A stretch of 64,000 bases of DNA from Nocardia uniformis NBRC 13702 (GCF_001613345.1 NZ_BDCE01000066.1:50366-114365), one strand, 5' to 3'. Shown: positions 36,065-47,007, counted from the first letter of the stretch. Program-made: numbers and translations. The notes: generated by a model not told the origin, from the letters alone.

Positions 36065-37692
36065 TCAGCTACTACGCCGCCGAGGGCACGGTGGGCAATC
36101 CCGCCGCCAATATCGGCATTTTCGCGCTCTTCGTAGCCGTGACCATGGTCGTGGTTATTCGCGCGAGTCGCAATACCTCCACTGCCGCAGACTATTTCAC
36201 CGGTGGACGCGGCTTCTCCGGTCCGCAGAACGGTATCGCCATCGCCGGTGACTACCTGTCGGCGGCCAGCTTCCTCGGTATCGCCGGAGCCATCGCCGTC
36301 TACGGCTACGACGGCTTCCTGTACTCCATCGGCTTCCTCGTCGCCTGGCTCGTCGCGCTGCTGCTTGTGGCCGAAATGCTCAGGAACACCGGCAAATTCA
36401 CCATGGCCGACGTACTGAGCTTCCGATTGAAGCAGGGTCCGGTGCGCACCGCCGCCGCGCTCTCCACACTCACGGTGTCGCTGTTCTACCTGCTCGCGCA
36501 GATGGCCGGCGCCGGTGGTCTGGTGGCGCTGCTGCTCGATATCCAGTCCAGGGCCGGGCAGTCGCTCGTCATTGCCGTGGTCGGCATTCTCATGATTGTG
36601 TACGTGCTGGTCGGCGGCATGAAGGGCACCACCTGGGTGCAGATCATCAAGGCCGTCCTGCTCATCGCGGGTGCGGGCCTGATGACCGTGCTGGTGTTCA
36701 GCAAGTTCGGGTTCAACCTGTCCGAGATTCTCGGCGCCGCGCAGAGCAAGGTCTCCGAGGCCACCACCACGGGCGTCGCCTCTCGCGATGTTCTCGCCCC
36801 CGGCGCGCAGTACGGCGGCAGTGAGATGTCGAAGCTGAACTTCCTGTCCCTCGGCCTGGCCCTGGTACTCGGCACCGCCGGTCTGCCGCACGTGCTCATG
36901 CGCTTCTACACCGTGCCGACCGCCAAGGAGGCCCGCCGCTCGGTGGTGTGGGCGATCGCCCTCATCGGCGCGTTCTACCTGTTCACACTGGTGCTCGGTT
37001 ACGGTGCGGCCGCCATTGTCGGCCCGGACAAGATTCTGGGCGCGGCCGGTGGGCAGAACTCCGCGGCTCCGCTGCTGGCCTTCGAACTCGGAGGTGTGCT
37101 GCTACTCGGCATTATCTCCGCAGTCGCCTTCGCCACCATCCTCGCGGTCGTGGCCGGTCTGACCATTACCGCGTCGGCGTCCTTCGCGCACGATATCTAT
37201 GCCGGTGTGATCAAGCGCGGAAAGGTCGACGAGTTCAAACAAGTTCGGGTATCGCGTATTACGGCGGTCGTCATCGGCCTGCTCGCCATCGGACTGGGCA
37301 TTCTGGCCAACGGTCAGAACATCGCCTTCCTGGTCGCACTGGCCTTCGCGGTGGCAGCGGCGGCGAATCTGCCGACCATTCTGTTCTCCCTGTTCTGGAA
37401 GCGGTTCAATACCACCGGCGCGCTGTACAGCATGTACGGCGGCCTGATCTCGACCATCGTGCTGATCGTGTTCTCCCCCGCGGTGTCCGGCAGCTCGACT
37501 TCCATGCTGAAGACCATGGATTTCGCCTGGTTCCCGCTGTCCAATCCGGGCATCGTGTCGATTCCACTCGCCTTCGCGCTCGGTGTTATCGGCACCTTCG
37601 TGGGCGGCGATAGCGAAGATCCCGCCAAGGCCGCCGAAATGGAGGTGCGCTCGCTCACCGGCGTCGGCGCGGAGAAGGCCGTCGTGCACTGA
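36061..37692 (+). CDS. actP: Cation/acetate symporter ActP
   Basis: 543 residues, SSS family, about 13 membrane helices. Diagnostic segments are YFTGGRGFSGPQNGIAIAGD, YLSAASFLGIAGAIAVYGYD, and LGTAGLPHVLMRFYTVPTAK. It imports acetate and related short monocarboxylates with a cation. GTG start in overlap with the DUF485 gene; acs follows after 59 bases, giving an uptake-activation unit. It closely resembles E. coli ActP and Corynebacterium MctC in layout. The first symporter (33752) is a more distant paralogue. Confidence 0.92.
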   Translation: MISYYAAEGTVGNPAANIGIFALFVAVTMVVVIRASRNTSTAADYFTGGRGFSGPQNGIAIAGDYLSAASFLGIAGAIAVYGYDGFLYSIGFLVAWLVALLLVAEMLRNTGKFTMADVLSFRLKQGPVRTAAALSTLTVSLFYLLAQMAGAGGLVALLLDIQSRAGQSLVIAVVGILMIVYVLVGGMKGTTWVQIIKAVLLIAGAGLMTVLVFSKFGFNLSEILGAAQSKVSEATTTGVASRDVLAPGAQYGGSEMSKLNFLSLGLALVLGTAGLPHVLMRFYTVPTAKEARRSVVWAIALIGAFYLFTLVLGYGAAAIVGPDKILGAAGGQNSAAPLLAFELGGVLLLGIISAVAFATILAVVAGLTITASASFAHDIYAGVIKRGKVDEFKQVRVSRITAVVIGLLAIGLGILANGQNIAFLVALAFAVAAAANLPTILFSLFWKRFNTTGALYSMYGGLISTIVLIVFSPAVSGSSTSMLKTMDFAWFPLSNPGIVSIPLAFALGVIGTFVGGDSEDPAKAAEMEVRSLTGVGAEKAVVH

Positions 37693-37751
37693 TCGAGTCG
37701 TCACCGCGAAACCCGCGCTCGCCCTTTCGATTCCCTACCAGGAGTATCCAG

Positions 37752-39695
<1,944 letters not shown>

Positions 39696-39699
39696 TCGC

Positions 39700-39745
39700 C
39701 GATCGGTTGGCCCGGCCACAATGAGGGGGCCGGGCCAACCGATCG
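39700..39745 (+). terminator. Strong terminator after acs
   Basis: A perfect 18-bp stem (39700-39717 with 39728-39745; core GATCGGTTGGCCCGGCC) and a 10-base loop start 4 bases after the acs stop. Confidence 0.85.
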
Positions 39746-39782
39746 CCACCAACCGCGGGACCGGTCAGGCGATACTGCTTTC

Positions 39783-40220
39783 ATGAGGATTTCGGTAGCC
39801 GCGGACGAGAACGTCGGCGTCGCCTCCGCCGTTCCGGCGGAGCTACGCCGGCGTGGACACGAGGTGACCGTGCACGGGGCCTTGGCACCGGAGGAGCGGG
39901 ACGACTGGGCTTGGGCCAGCGAGGCAGCGGCTCGGGATGTGGCCGAGGGTCGGGCGGATCAGGCGGTGGTGTGCTGTTGGACCGGGACCGGTGCGTCCAT
40001 CGCGGCGAACAAGGTCCCCGGGGTGCGGGCGGCACTGTGTGTGGACGCGTATTCGGCCGATGGGGCGCGCAAGTGGAATGACGCGAATGTGCTCGCCCTG
40101 AGTTTGCGGCTCACCTCGCAGCCACAGTTGGGTGAGATTCTGGATGCCTGGTTCGCCGGGGCCGCAAGCCAGGACCCCGGCGATCGCGCCAATATCGCGC
40201 ATATCGACACAATCGGGTGA
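39783..40220 (+). CDS. RpiB/LacA/LacB family protein
   Basis: 145 residues of the ribose-5-phosphate isomerase B fold. MRISVAADENVG gives the first strand, CCWTGTGASIAANKVPGVRA contains the catalytic Cys and anion-binding loop, and ARKWNDANVLAL is the conserved C-terminal motif. In classical RpiB the motif has His where Trp is found here (RxHNDANVL), so activity on ribose 5-phosphate is uncertain. It may act on another sugar phosphate. The gene stands alone; its stop touches the stop of the opposing acyl-CoA ligase gene. Confidence 0.8.
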   Translation: MRISVAADENVGVASAVPAELRRRGHEVTVHGALAPEERDDWAWASEAAARDVAEGRADQAVVCCWTGTGASIAANKVPGVRAALCVDAYSADGARKWNDANVLALSLRLTSQPQLGEILDAWFAGAASQDPGDRANIAHIDTIG

Positions 40221-41810
40221 CTACGTGTCCTGATCGGCGAGACTGGTGTATTCGGAACGCAATTCGCGTTTGAGAATCTTCCCGCTGGGGTTCCTGGGCA
40301 GGGCCTCGGTGAAGGTGATGTACTTCGGGACCTTGTAACCGGCCAGGTGTTGTTTACAGTGCGCGATGAGCGACTCGGCTGTCGGCGGAGTTCCGCCGCG
40401 CGGGATAATGATCGCGGTGACGGCTTCGATCCAGTGCGGGTGTGGAATCCCGACCACCGCGGCTTCGGAGACGTCCGGGTGCTGGTAGAGGATTTCCTCT
40501 ACTTCGCGGCTGGCCACGTTCTCGCCGCCGGATTTGATCATGTCCTTCTTACGGTCGACCACGCTGAGGTACCCGTCGGCATCCATGATGCCGAGGTCGC
40601 CGCTGTGGAACCAGCCGTTGCGGAAGGCATCCGCGGTCTTGTCGGGGTCGTTCCAGTAGCCGAGCATGGCTTGCGGGGAACGGTGCACGATTTCGCCGAT
40701 CACGCCGGGAGCCACCGGGGTGTCATCGTCATCGACTACGCGGGTTTCGACATTCAGGGCGGGGCGTCCGGCCGAACCGGGCTTGGTCAGCTGATCCTCG
40801 GGGGCGAGTACGGTTGCCAGCGGGGCCAATTCGGTTTGGCCGTAGAAGTTGGTGAGGCCGACGCCGGGGAGGCGAGCGGAGAGTTCGTGTAGGACCTCGA
40901 CCGGCATGATGCTGGCGCCGTAGTAGCCCGCGCGCAGGGACGAGAGGTCATAGCTGTCGAAGTCGGGGTGGCGGAGCAGGGAGACCCAGACCGTCGGTGG
41001 GCAGAAAAGCTTGGTGGCGCGTTCGGTTTCGATGGTGCGCAGGACAGTCGCGGGGTCGGGGCCGGGGAGCAGAATGCTGGTGGCGCCCAGGTAGATGTCA
41101 GGTGTGAGGAAGCAGTGCAATTGGGCGCAGTGGTAGAGCGGGAGGGCGTGCACCTCGATATCGGCGGCGCTCATCCGGCCATCGACGATAACACTCATGT
41201 ACTGGGCGATCAGGGCGCGGCTGGTCATGATCGCGCCCTTGGGGCGGGATTCGGTGCCGGAGGTGTACATGAGCTGCACCGGATCATCGTCGGCCACCAG
41301 AACTTCCGGCTCCGAGGCGTCGCTGTGACCCTCCCAGGCCGCCACATCGTCCCAGTTCGCACCCACCGGCAGCCCATTGAGGCCGATCCAGCCGAACAGC
41401 CGAATCTCACTGCCGCCCAGCTGTTTCACCGCCGCCTCCGCCTCGGCGGCCAACGCGTCCTCCGCGATCACGCCGATGGCTCCGGAATGCCCCAGAATGT
41501 AGGCGACCTCATCGGCGGTCAGCATGAAGTTGATGGGCACCGACACCGCGCCCAAGCGGGCCAGCGCGAAATACAGCAGGACGAACTCGCGGCAGTTGTG
41601 CGAGTAGAGGGCGATCCGATCCCCCTGCGCCACACCGCGATCGGCGAGGCTGTGCGCGACCCGATTCACCGCCGCGTCGAGTTCGGCGAAACTCTCCCGC
41701 CGCTCCCGCCACACCAGTGCGGTCTTATCCGGCAGCCGTGCGGCACTGCGCCGCAACAGATCCCCCAGAGACTGACTGCGTGCCCCGGCGACAATGCCTG
41801 CTGTGTCCAT
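40221..41810 (-). CDS. Acyl-CoA ligase (FadD-type, AMP-forming)
   Basis: 529 residues of the adenylate-forming superfamily. LMYTSGTESRPKGAIMTSRA is the phosphate loop; TNFYGQTELAPLATVL is motif A5; the hinge and acyl-binding signature is WFHSGDLGIMDADGYLSVVD. The catalytic Lys is in PRNPSGKILKRELR. It is a medium- or long-chain fatty acid or aromatic acid ligase; specificity cannot be read from sequence. ATG at 41810 (MDTAGIVAG) is preferred to a GTG six codons earlier. It is the first member of a loose group of minus-strand genes. Its PX4GK-like site (PRNPSGK) also makes it a possible Pat substrate. Confidence 0.88.
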   Translation of the reverse strand: MDTAGIVAGARSQSLGDLLRRSAARLPDKTALVWRERRESFAELDAAVNRVAHSLADRGVAQGDRIALYSHNCREFVLLYFALARLGAVSVPINFMLTADEVAYILGHSGAIGVIAEDALAAEAEAAVKQLGGSEIRLFGWIGLNGLPVGANWDDVAAWEGHSDASEPEVLVADDDPVQLMYTSGTESRPKGAIMTSRALIAQYMSVIVDGRMSAADIEVHALPLYHCAQLHCFLTPDIYLGATSILLPGPDPATVLRTIETERATKLFCPPTVWVSLLRHPDFDSYDLSSLRAGYYGASIMPVEVLHELSARLPGVGLTNFYGQTELAPLATVLAPEDQLTKPGSAGRPALNVETRVVDDDDTPVAPGVIGEIVHRSPQAMLGYWNDPDKTADAFRNGWFHSGDLGIMDADGYLSVVDRKKDMIKSGGENVASREVEEILYQHPDVSEAAVVGIPHPHWIEAVTAIIIPRGGTPPTAESLIAHCKQHLAGYKVPKYITFTEALPRNPSGKILKRELRSEYTSLADQDT

Positions 41811-41870
41811 GCGACCACGGTTTACCACCGGAATGTGTCCCGCGCCATAGAGTCCCGCTGAACAGGACCT

Positions 41871-42314
41871 TTACCCGGCCAGCTCACTGCGCCACAGTGC
41901 GCAGCGTCCGGTGTAGTTCGGCAGGTGTTCGGCCGCGAACTCGCGCGCCGACCAGTCCTGGTCCAGCACCTCCGATGTCCAGGCATAGGTCCACGCGGGA
42001 AGATCGCGATCCCCCACGTGCACGAACACCGGCACCAGATCGTATTCGTCATCCTCGAAGGCATCGAGCACCCGCCATTCGGCGGCGGTCAGACCGCTCA
42101 GCACCGCACCGTGCGCCATCGCCCCGACCGCGGCGACCAGTCCCGGGTACACCCGCTCCGGCAACGCCGCGGTCCGCCGTCCCGATACCCACGCGGCTTC
42201 GATTCCCGGTGTGCGCCCGATCAATTCGGTCAGCACCTCGGGAAACCGCAGGGTGCCGTAGACAAAGAGCGGATCATTCGCCACCGGAAGCCGCCGAATC
42301 CCTTGCGCCGCCAT
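41871..42314 (-). CDS. Gamma-glutamylcyclotransferase-family protein
   Basis: 147 residues. LFVYGTLRFPEVLTELIG carries the YGTL substrate-binding motif of the GGCT/AIG2 fold. LDAFEDDEYDLVPVFVHVGD holds the acidic residues where the family's catalytic Glu sits, and AWTYAWTSEVLDQDW closes the barrel. Members cyclise gamma-glutamyl amines or peptides to 5-oxoproline, but bacterial substrates are varied. The ATG at 42314 (MAAQGIRRLP) is chosen; the longer frame to 42362 overlaps the upstream MBL gene. Confidence 0.8.
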   Translation of the reverse strand: MAAQGIRRLPVANDPLFVYGTLRFPEVLTELIGRTPGIEAAWVSGRRTAALPERVYPGLVAAVGAMAHGAVLSGLTAAEWRVLDAFEDDEYDLVPVFVHVGDRDLPAWTYAWTSEVLDQDWSAREFAAEHLPNYTGRCALWRSELAG

Positions 42315-42324
42315 CACCGCACCG

Positions 42325-43152
42325 CTATCGCGGACTGGCGAACGGGGTGAACAGCGCCGCATCGTGCGAATTCACAATGGTGATCTCATGCCCGTGGTCA
42401 CGCTTCAATTCCAGTAGCCGCCGCTGATTCTCGCGGTACGCGCTACCCACGATCGCACCCATTCCATAGGCCTTCCAGAACAGTGGTGTCCGCGGGTTCA
42501 CCGGATCGATGGTGCTGCCCAGGAAGAAGGCATCACCGGCGTGCAGCAGCCAACCGCGGCCGGAATCGACTGCGACACCGACATGTCCGCGAGTATGTCC
42601 GGGTAGGGGTACCAAAAGGATCTCGGGCGGCAATCCGGGCAGATCGCGTACCGCCTCGAACCCGAACCAGGGTTCGCCGCCCTCCACCTCGTTCACCATC
42701 CACTTGGGTCCGTGCGCCCACTGCTGTGCCCGGTAGCGCATCCGCTCCCCCAGCGCGCGACCGACCATGGCCGCCCGGAACTCCGGCCCGTGCACATGTA
42801 CCGTCGCCTCCGGAAAGTCGGAGAGTCCACCGGCGTGATCGAGATCCAAATGCGTGAGGATGATGTGCCGCACATCGCGCGGGTCGTAGCCGAGCGCCTG
42901 AATCTGCCACAGGGCGGTAGCCTCGGGTCGCAGTTTCAGACCCGCCACGAATCGGAAGGGTCCGATCATCTGCCCAGGGCGGCGCACACAGTCCATTCCG
43001 TACCCGGTATCGACGAGTACGAGCCCGTCACGCTTGGTTTCGAGGAGCAGACAGTGATCGACCATGCCCATGGCCATGGTCCCGCAGTCGAGATGATGAA
43101 TCCGCACGTGCCCGAGAGTCCCAGACGGTACCGATCCGGTCAATTGGAACAC
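42325..43152 (-). CDS. MBL-fold metallo-hydrolase
   Basis: 275 residues. THLDLDHAGGLSDFP is the HxxxDH metal motif. VDTGYGMD (second strand region), LPGHTRGHVGVAVD (third metal His), LLHAGDAFF (bridging Asp), and a late NSHD complete the metallo-beta-lactamase set. Two zinc or iron ions are expected. The protein resembles lactonases and quorum-quenching-type hydrolases in length, but the substrate is not known. Start GTG at 43152 is the longest; a later GTG at 43107 (RIHHLDCG) may be the real one since the first 15 residues look non-conserved. Confidence 0.8.
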   Translation of the reverse strand: MFQLTGSVPSGTLGHVRIHHLDCGTMAMGMVDHCLLLETKRDGLVLVDTGYGMDCVRRPGQMIGPFRFVAGLKLRPEATALWQIQALGYDPRDVRHIILTHLDLDHAGGLSDFPEATVHVHGPEFRAAMVGRALGERMRYRAQQWAHGPKWMVNEVEGGEPWFGFEAVRDLPGLPPEILLVPLPGHTRGHVGVAVDSGRGWLLHAGDAFFLGSTIDPVNPRTPLFWKAYGMGAIVGSAYRENQRRLLELKRDHGHEITIVNSHDAALFTPFASPR

Positions 43153-43165
43153 CCGAACCGGTCGG

Positions 43166-44074
43166 TCAGCGTGGCTGCTCCGCGCGGATGACCGCGGCCA
43201 GAATCTCGTAATCCTCGGTCCGAGCGGTGGACGCCCGGAAGGCCAGGCCCACGGTGCGCCCCGGCGTGGGCGCGGCGAAGCGGGCGATTTCCAAAGTGCC
43301 GCGCGCGGTTTCGGCCGCCACCGCCATTTCCGGAATGAGGGTCACGCCGAGATCGCCTGCCACACACTGCACTACGGTCGCCAGCGAGGCCGCGCGGGTA
43401 TCGCCGACCGTTCCCGGATGCGCCTCGTGGGTGCGGCACAGGTCGAGGGTCTGATCGCGCAGGCAGTGCCCCTCGTCGAGCAGTAGCAGCGGCAGTGCGT
43501 CCAGGTCACCCGGCCGCAGATCGATACGTCCGGCGAGTGCGTGTCCGCGCGGCAGCACCAGGACGAATTCCTCGGTATACAACGGAATCTCGACCAGGCC
43601 GGTGGCGTCGGTCGGTAGCGCCAGCATTGCGACGTCAAGTACCCCTGACCGCAGCCCGTCCAACAGTCGCGCCGTTTGATCCTCGATCACATGCGGCACC
43701 AGTGCGGGCAGCTGCTTGCGCAACTCCGGCAGTAGCGCGGGCAACACATACGGGGCGACAGTGGGAATGATGCCCATGCGCAGTGCCCCGCCGAGCCCGG
43801 ACCCGGCGGCCGAGGCGACGAACCGATCGGCCGCCTCCAGGGTCGCCATGGCCTGCGGCAGCAAGCGCTTTCCCGCGGGCGTGACCAAGACCCGGCGGGT
43901 GCTGCGCTCAATTAGCTGAAGCCCCAGTCCGTTTTCCAGTGATGCCAGTGCCTGCGATAACGTGGGCTGGCTCACGCTCAGCCGATTAGCTGCGGTGCCG
44001 AAATGGCGATACTCCGCGATCGCCACGAACGCACGCAGCTGCGACAGGGTCGGCTGATAAGTTTGATCAGTCAC
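43166..44074 (-). CDS. oxyR: Hydrogen-peroxide-sensing LysR regulator OxyR
   Basis: 302 residues. The N-terminal winged HTH (about 8-66) has FGTAANRLSVSQPTLSQALA. The effector domain contains LDEGHCLRDQTLDLC with redox Cys204 and Cys213, nine residues apart as in E. coli OxyR (199/208), so disulfide-based peroxide sensing is expected. It is divergent from ahpC-ahpD, the classical target and arrangement in actinobacteria. GTG at 44074 gives the conserved N terminus TDQTYQPTLSQLRAF; ATG at 44101 is possible but less likely. Many pathogenic mycobacteria have a broken oxyR; here it is intact. Confidence 0.93.
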   Translation of the reverse strand: MTDQTYQPTLSQLRAFVAIAEYRHFGTAANRLSVSQPTLSQALASLENGLGLQLIERSTRRVLVTPAGKRLLPQAMATLEAADRFVASAAGSGLGGALRMGIIPTVAPYVLPALLPELRKQLPALVPHVIEDQTARLLDGLRSGVLDVAMLALPTDATGLVEIPLYTEEFVLVLPRGHALAGRIDLRPGDLDALPLLLLDEGHCLRDQTLDLCRTHEAHPGTVGDTRAASLATVVQCVAGDLGVTLIPEMAVAAETARGTLEIARFAAPTPGRTVGLAFRASTARTEDYEILAAVIRAEQPR

Positions 44075-44078
44075 GCCT

Positions 44079-44098
44079 ATCAGTGTAGTGCGACCGAT
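44079..44098. promoter_or_regulatory. Candidate OxyR-binding site between oxyR and ahpC
   Basis: An imperfect dyad (ATCAGT at 44079-44084 against ACCGAT at 44093-44098) lies just upstream of the oxyR start. OxyR sites in mycobacterial oxyR-ahpC gaps are of this ATC-rich LysR T-N11-A kind. The match is weak; the position is the stronger argument. Confidence 0.35.
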
Positions 44099-44182
44099 CA
44101 CCTTTACCTTTTACCGAGGTTTGGGCAAGATCGTTTGCAACAGTCACGACACGATCGTTTCGACTACCAAGAGGAGCAAAGT

Positions 44183-44770
44183 ATGGCCCTGCTGACCATT
44201 GGCGACCAGTTCCCCGCCTACAACCTGAAGGCAGTCATCGGCGGTGACCTGTCGAAGGTGAACGCTCAGCAGCCCGACGACTACTTCACCCAGATCTCGA
44301 GCGACGACTACGCGGGCAAGTGGCGCATCGTCTTCTTCTGGCCGAAGGACTTCACCTTCGTCTGCCCCACCGAGATCGCCGCCTTCGGCAAGCTGAACGA
44401 TGAGTTCGCCGACCGCGACGCTCAGGTGCTCGGCGCTTCGGTGGACAACGAGTTCGTGCACTTCCAGTGGCGTGCCCAGCACGACGAGCTCAAGACCCTG
44501 CCCTTTCCGATGCTGAGCGACCTCAAGCGTGAATTGGCCGCCGCCACCGGTGTTCTCAATGCCGACGGTGTCGCCGACCGCGCCACCTTCATCATCGATC
44601 CCAACAATGAGATCCAGTTCGTCTCTGTCACCGCGGGTTCCGTGGGCCGCAATGTCGACGAGGTGCTGCGCGTACTCGACGCCCTGCAGTCCGACGAACT
44701 GTGTGCCTGCAACTGGAAGAAGGGCGATCCGACCATCCAGGCCGGCGAGCTCATGACCGCCTCGGTCTGA
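44183..44770 (+). CDS. ahpC: Alkyl hydroperoxide reductase AhpC
   Basis: This 195-residue peroxiredoxin reduces peroxides and peroxynitrite. The peroxidatic Cys61 is in FTFVCPTEI, and the actinobacterial three-Cys arrangement is completed by Cys174 and Cys176 (ELCACNWKKG), the same numbers as M. tuberculosis AhpC. The ATG has GAGGAG upstream; longer open frame is non-coding leader. It is reduced by AhpD, encoded 31 bases downstream. OxyR control is expected from the divergent layout. Confidence 0.97.
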   Translation: MALLTIGDQFPAYNLKAVIGGDLSKVNAQQPDDYFTQISSDDYAGKWRIVFFWPKDFTFVCPTEIAAFGKLNDEFADRDAQVLGASVDNEFVHFQWRAQHDELKTLPFPMLSDLKRELAAATGVLNADGVADRATFIIDPNNEIQFVSVTAGSVGRNVDEVLRVLDALQSDELCACNWKKGDPTIQAGELMTASV

Positions 44771-44801
44771 CAATCGTCCGTCTGACAAAGGATTTCGCGC
44801 T

Positions 44802-45341
44802 GTGACCATCGACAACCTGAAGAACTCGCTACCCGAGTACGCCAAGGACCTCAAGCTCAACCTGTCCTCGATCGCACGCACCACCGTGCTGACCGAACAG
44901 CAGCTGTGGGGCACCCTGCTCGCCGCGGCGGCCACCACCCGATCGGCCACCACGCTGCGGGAAATCGCCGAAGAGGCCGCAGACACCCTGTCGGCCGAGG
45001 CGTACAACGCCGCGCTCGGTGCCGCGTCCATTATGGGTATGAACAATGTGTTCTACCGCGGCAAGGCGTTCCTGGGCGGCCGCTACGACGATCTGCGGGC
45101 CGGTCTGCGTATGCAGATCATCGGTTCGCCGGGCGTCGCCAAGGCCGACTTCGAGCTGTGGTCGTTCGCGGTCTCGTCGATCAATGGCTGCCAGCACTGC
45201 CTGGAGGCGCACGAGCACACCCTCCGTGAGGAGGGTGTGTCGCGTGAAGTGATCTTCGAGTCGCTGCGGGTGGCCGCGATCGTGGCTGGCGTTGGTCAGG
45301 CCGTGGAGTCGACCGAGGCACTCGCAACCGCCTCGGTCTAG
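44802..45341 (+). CDS. ahpD: Alkyl hydroperoxide reductase subunit AhpD
   Basis: 179 residues, all-helical carboxymuconolactone-decarboxylase fold. The active site Cys130-x2-Cys133 (INGCQHCLEAHE), with Glu118, His132 and His137, matches M. tuberculosis AhpD residue for residue. It passes electrons from the lipoamide of SucB to AhpC. GTG start. A 17-bp stem terminator ends the operon. Confidence 0.97.
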   Translation: MTIDNLKNSLPEYAKDLKLNLSSIARTTVLTEQQLWGTLLAAAATTRSATTLREIAEEAADTLSAEAYNAALGAASIMGMNNVFYRGKAFLGGRYDDLRAGLRMQIIGSPGVAKADFELWSFAVSSINGCQHCLEAHEHTLREEGVSREVIFESLRVAAIVAGVGQAVESTEALATASV

Positions 45342-45357
45342 TACCGCAACACCGCCA

Positions 45358-45394
45358 CGAAAGGCCGCGTACCGTTTCGGTACGCGGCCTTTCG
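45358..45394 (+). terminator. Strong terminator after ahpD
   Basis: A perfect 17-bp stem (45358-45374 with 45378-45394; core AAAGGCCGCGTACC) and a 3-base loop, with the TTTC end of the right arm on the ahpD side, 17 bases after the stop. Confidence 0.9.
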
Positions 45395-45419
45395 CATTCG
45401 CGCATCTAGACTCACGGAC

Positions 45420-46178
45420 ATGCGGCCCTCGGGTTCTCGTGCGCGTGGCACTTCGCACCGTCGCTGGCGCAAATTCTTCGCTACCTGCGTGGTGCTGATC
45501 GCGGTGTCCGCGGCGGGACTCACACTATGGCTGCGACACCATGAGCCGCCCGCACATCCGGCCGCGCCGCTCGCGGATCCCACCGCAACCGCACTCCCCG
45601 ATACCCAGCAGGCGCGCGACGAGTTGGATCGGCTGACCGTCACGTGGAACCGCAACTGGGAGTCCTACCAGCGCAATGCCTTCGGGCCCGGCTGGTCCGG
45701 TCACGGCGGTGAAGCGAAGCTCGCGAACGGATGCACCGCGCGGGAGGACATCATGCGGCGGGATCTGCGCGATGAGCGCGTATCCGGCAGCAATCCCTGC
45801 ATGGTGCTGTCGGGAGTGCTGATCGATCCGTACACCGGGGAGCGATTGCCGTACGACCGGTTCAAGGCCTCCGGTATCGAGATCGATCATGTGGTGGCCC
45901 TCGGCGACGCCTGGCGATCCGGCGCCTCGGAGTGGAGCCCGGAGCAGCGGTGGCAGTTCGCCAACGACGTGGGCAATCTACTCGCCGTACAGAAGCAGGC
46001 CAATCAGGACAAAGGGGCGAAAACCCCTGATCAGTGGAAGCCCCGGCAGGAGTACTGGTGCGACTACGCACGCCGCTGGATCTCCGTGAAATCCCGCTAC
46101 GACCTCACCGTGCAACCCACGGAGAAGTCCGCGCTCACCGACATGCTCGACACCTGCGTCCACACCTCCGCTCGGTGA
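45420..46178 (+). CDS. Secreted or membrane-anchored HNH-family nuclease (DUF1524/GmrSD-C-like)
   Basis: 252 residues. A basic N terminus is followed by one hydrophobic segment (about 19-38), either an uncleaved anchor or a signal peptide. After a Pro/Ala linker the catalytic domain has Cys pairs (NGCTAREDIM; SNPCMVLSG), the metal-binding IEIDHVVALGDAWRSGA (His of the beta-beta-alpha-metal fold), and a later NLLAVQKQANQDKG with the conserved Asn. Such secreted HNH proteins are common in actinobacteria and are thought to degrade external nucleic acid. Function beyond nuclease is not supported. Confidence 0.85.
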   Translation: MRPSGSRARGTSHRRWRKFFATCVVLIAVSAAGLTLWLRHHEPPAHPAAPLADPTATALPDTQQARDELDRLTVTWNRNWESYQRNAFGPGWSGHGGEAKLANGCTAREDIMRRDLRDERVSGSNPCMVLSGVLIDPYTGERLPYDRFKASGIEIDHVVALGDAWRSGASEWSPEQRWQFANDVGNLLAVQKQANQDKGAKTPDQWKPRQEYWCDYARRWISVKSRYDLTVQPTEKSALTDMLDTCVHTSAR

Positions 46179-46196
46179 GGTCGTAGCCTGAATTCC

Positions 46197-46889
46197 ATGA
46201 CCGTTCCGGAAAGCGATGGCACCCAGATCGAAGTGGTTCGCGTTTTCACCGACGCCGCCGGGCGTTACGGCAATCCGCTCGGCATCGCCCGCGCCACCGA
46301 CGTCATCGATGTCGACCACCAGGCCCTGGCCGCTCGCGCGGGCTACGCCGAAACCGTCGTGGTGGAGGATCCGATCGATGACCGCGCCCGGATGCGGATC
46401 TACACCCCCGCCGTCGAACTGCCCTTCGCCGGTCATCCCTCCGTCGGCGCCGCATGGTGGCTCAATGCGCAGCTGACGCCGGTCACCGTGATCGAGGTCC
46501 CCGCCGGGCCGGTGGCCGTCGAAGCTGCCGACGGCCTCATCTGGGTGCGAGCGCGCGCCGAGTGGACCCCCAAGTTCGAGTTCCACCAGTTCGACGATGC
46601 CGAGGAGCTGGCCGCTCTCGGCCCCGCCGATTTCACCGCCGGCGCGCACTACGCCTGGATGTACACCAATGAACCACGCGGCGCGGTGCGCGCCCGAATG
46701 TTCGCCCCCGCCAGGGGAATCGCCGAGGACGAGGCCACCGGCGGGGCGGCCATCGCCCTCACCGCCCTGCTGCGCCGCAGTATCAACATCACCCAGGGGC
46801 AGGGCTCACAGATGTTCACGGCATGGGATTCCGAGGGCTGGGTGCGCTTGGGCGGCCGGACCGTCGCCGATCATCCGGTTGTGATCTGA
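46197..46889 (+). CDS. PhzF-family isomerase-like protein, Rv2716-like
   Basis: 230 residues, shorter than typical PhzF (about 280) but the length of mycobacterial Rv2716. The fold markers are VFTDAAGRYGNPLGIA, AGYAETVVVED (position of the catalytic Glu), ELPFAGHPSVGAAWWL and DEATGGAAIALT. Members act as diaminopimelate-epimerase-fold isomerases; the substrate here is unknown. In M. tuberculosis it lies near the PAC2 gene and ideR, but here those genes are about 30 kb away, so the group has been split. ATG start 19 bases after the nuclease stop. Confidence 0.85.
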   Translation: MTVPESDGTQIEVVRVFTDAAGRYGNPLGIARATDVIDVDHQALAARAGYAETVVVEDPIDDRARMRIYTPAVELPFAGHPSVGAAWWLNAQLTPVTVIEVPAGPVAVEAADGLIWVRARAEWTPKFEFHQFDDAEELAALGPADFTAGAHYAWMYTNEPRGAVRARMFAPARGIAEDEATGGAAIALTALLRRSINITQGQGSQMFTAWDSEGWVRLGGRTVADHPVVI

Positions 46890-46978
46890 CCCTGCCGAAG
46901 CCGCCGAAGTTGCTGAAAGTGACTGCGGAACCAGGTGATTCGCACCCGCTGTCGGCAGCGGGGTCGCAATAAACCGCC

Positions 46979-47007
46979 TTGGCTATCCAGGGACGGATTG
47001 TTAGGGT
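46979..47007 (+). promoter_or_regulatory. Promoter of the efflux-gene leader
   Basis: TTGGCT (46979-46984) and TAGGGT (47002-47007) are 17 bases apart. The expected transcription start, seven bases after the -10, coincides with the GTG at 47014, so the transcript would be leaderless. An A/T-rich AATAAA lies just upstream of the -35, where WhiB7-dependent promoters have an A/T patch; this last point is only suggestive. Confidence 0.6.

Noticed and set aside
43166..44074. oxyR as a pseudogene, as in M. tuberculosis
   Set aside because: The frame is uninterrupted, with HTH and both redox Cys residues intact.
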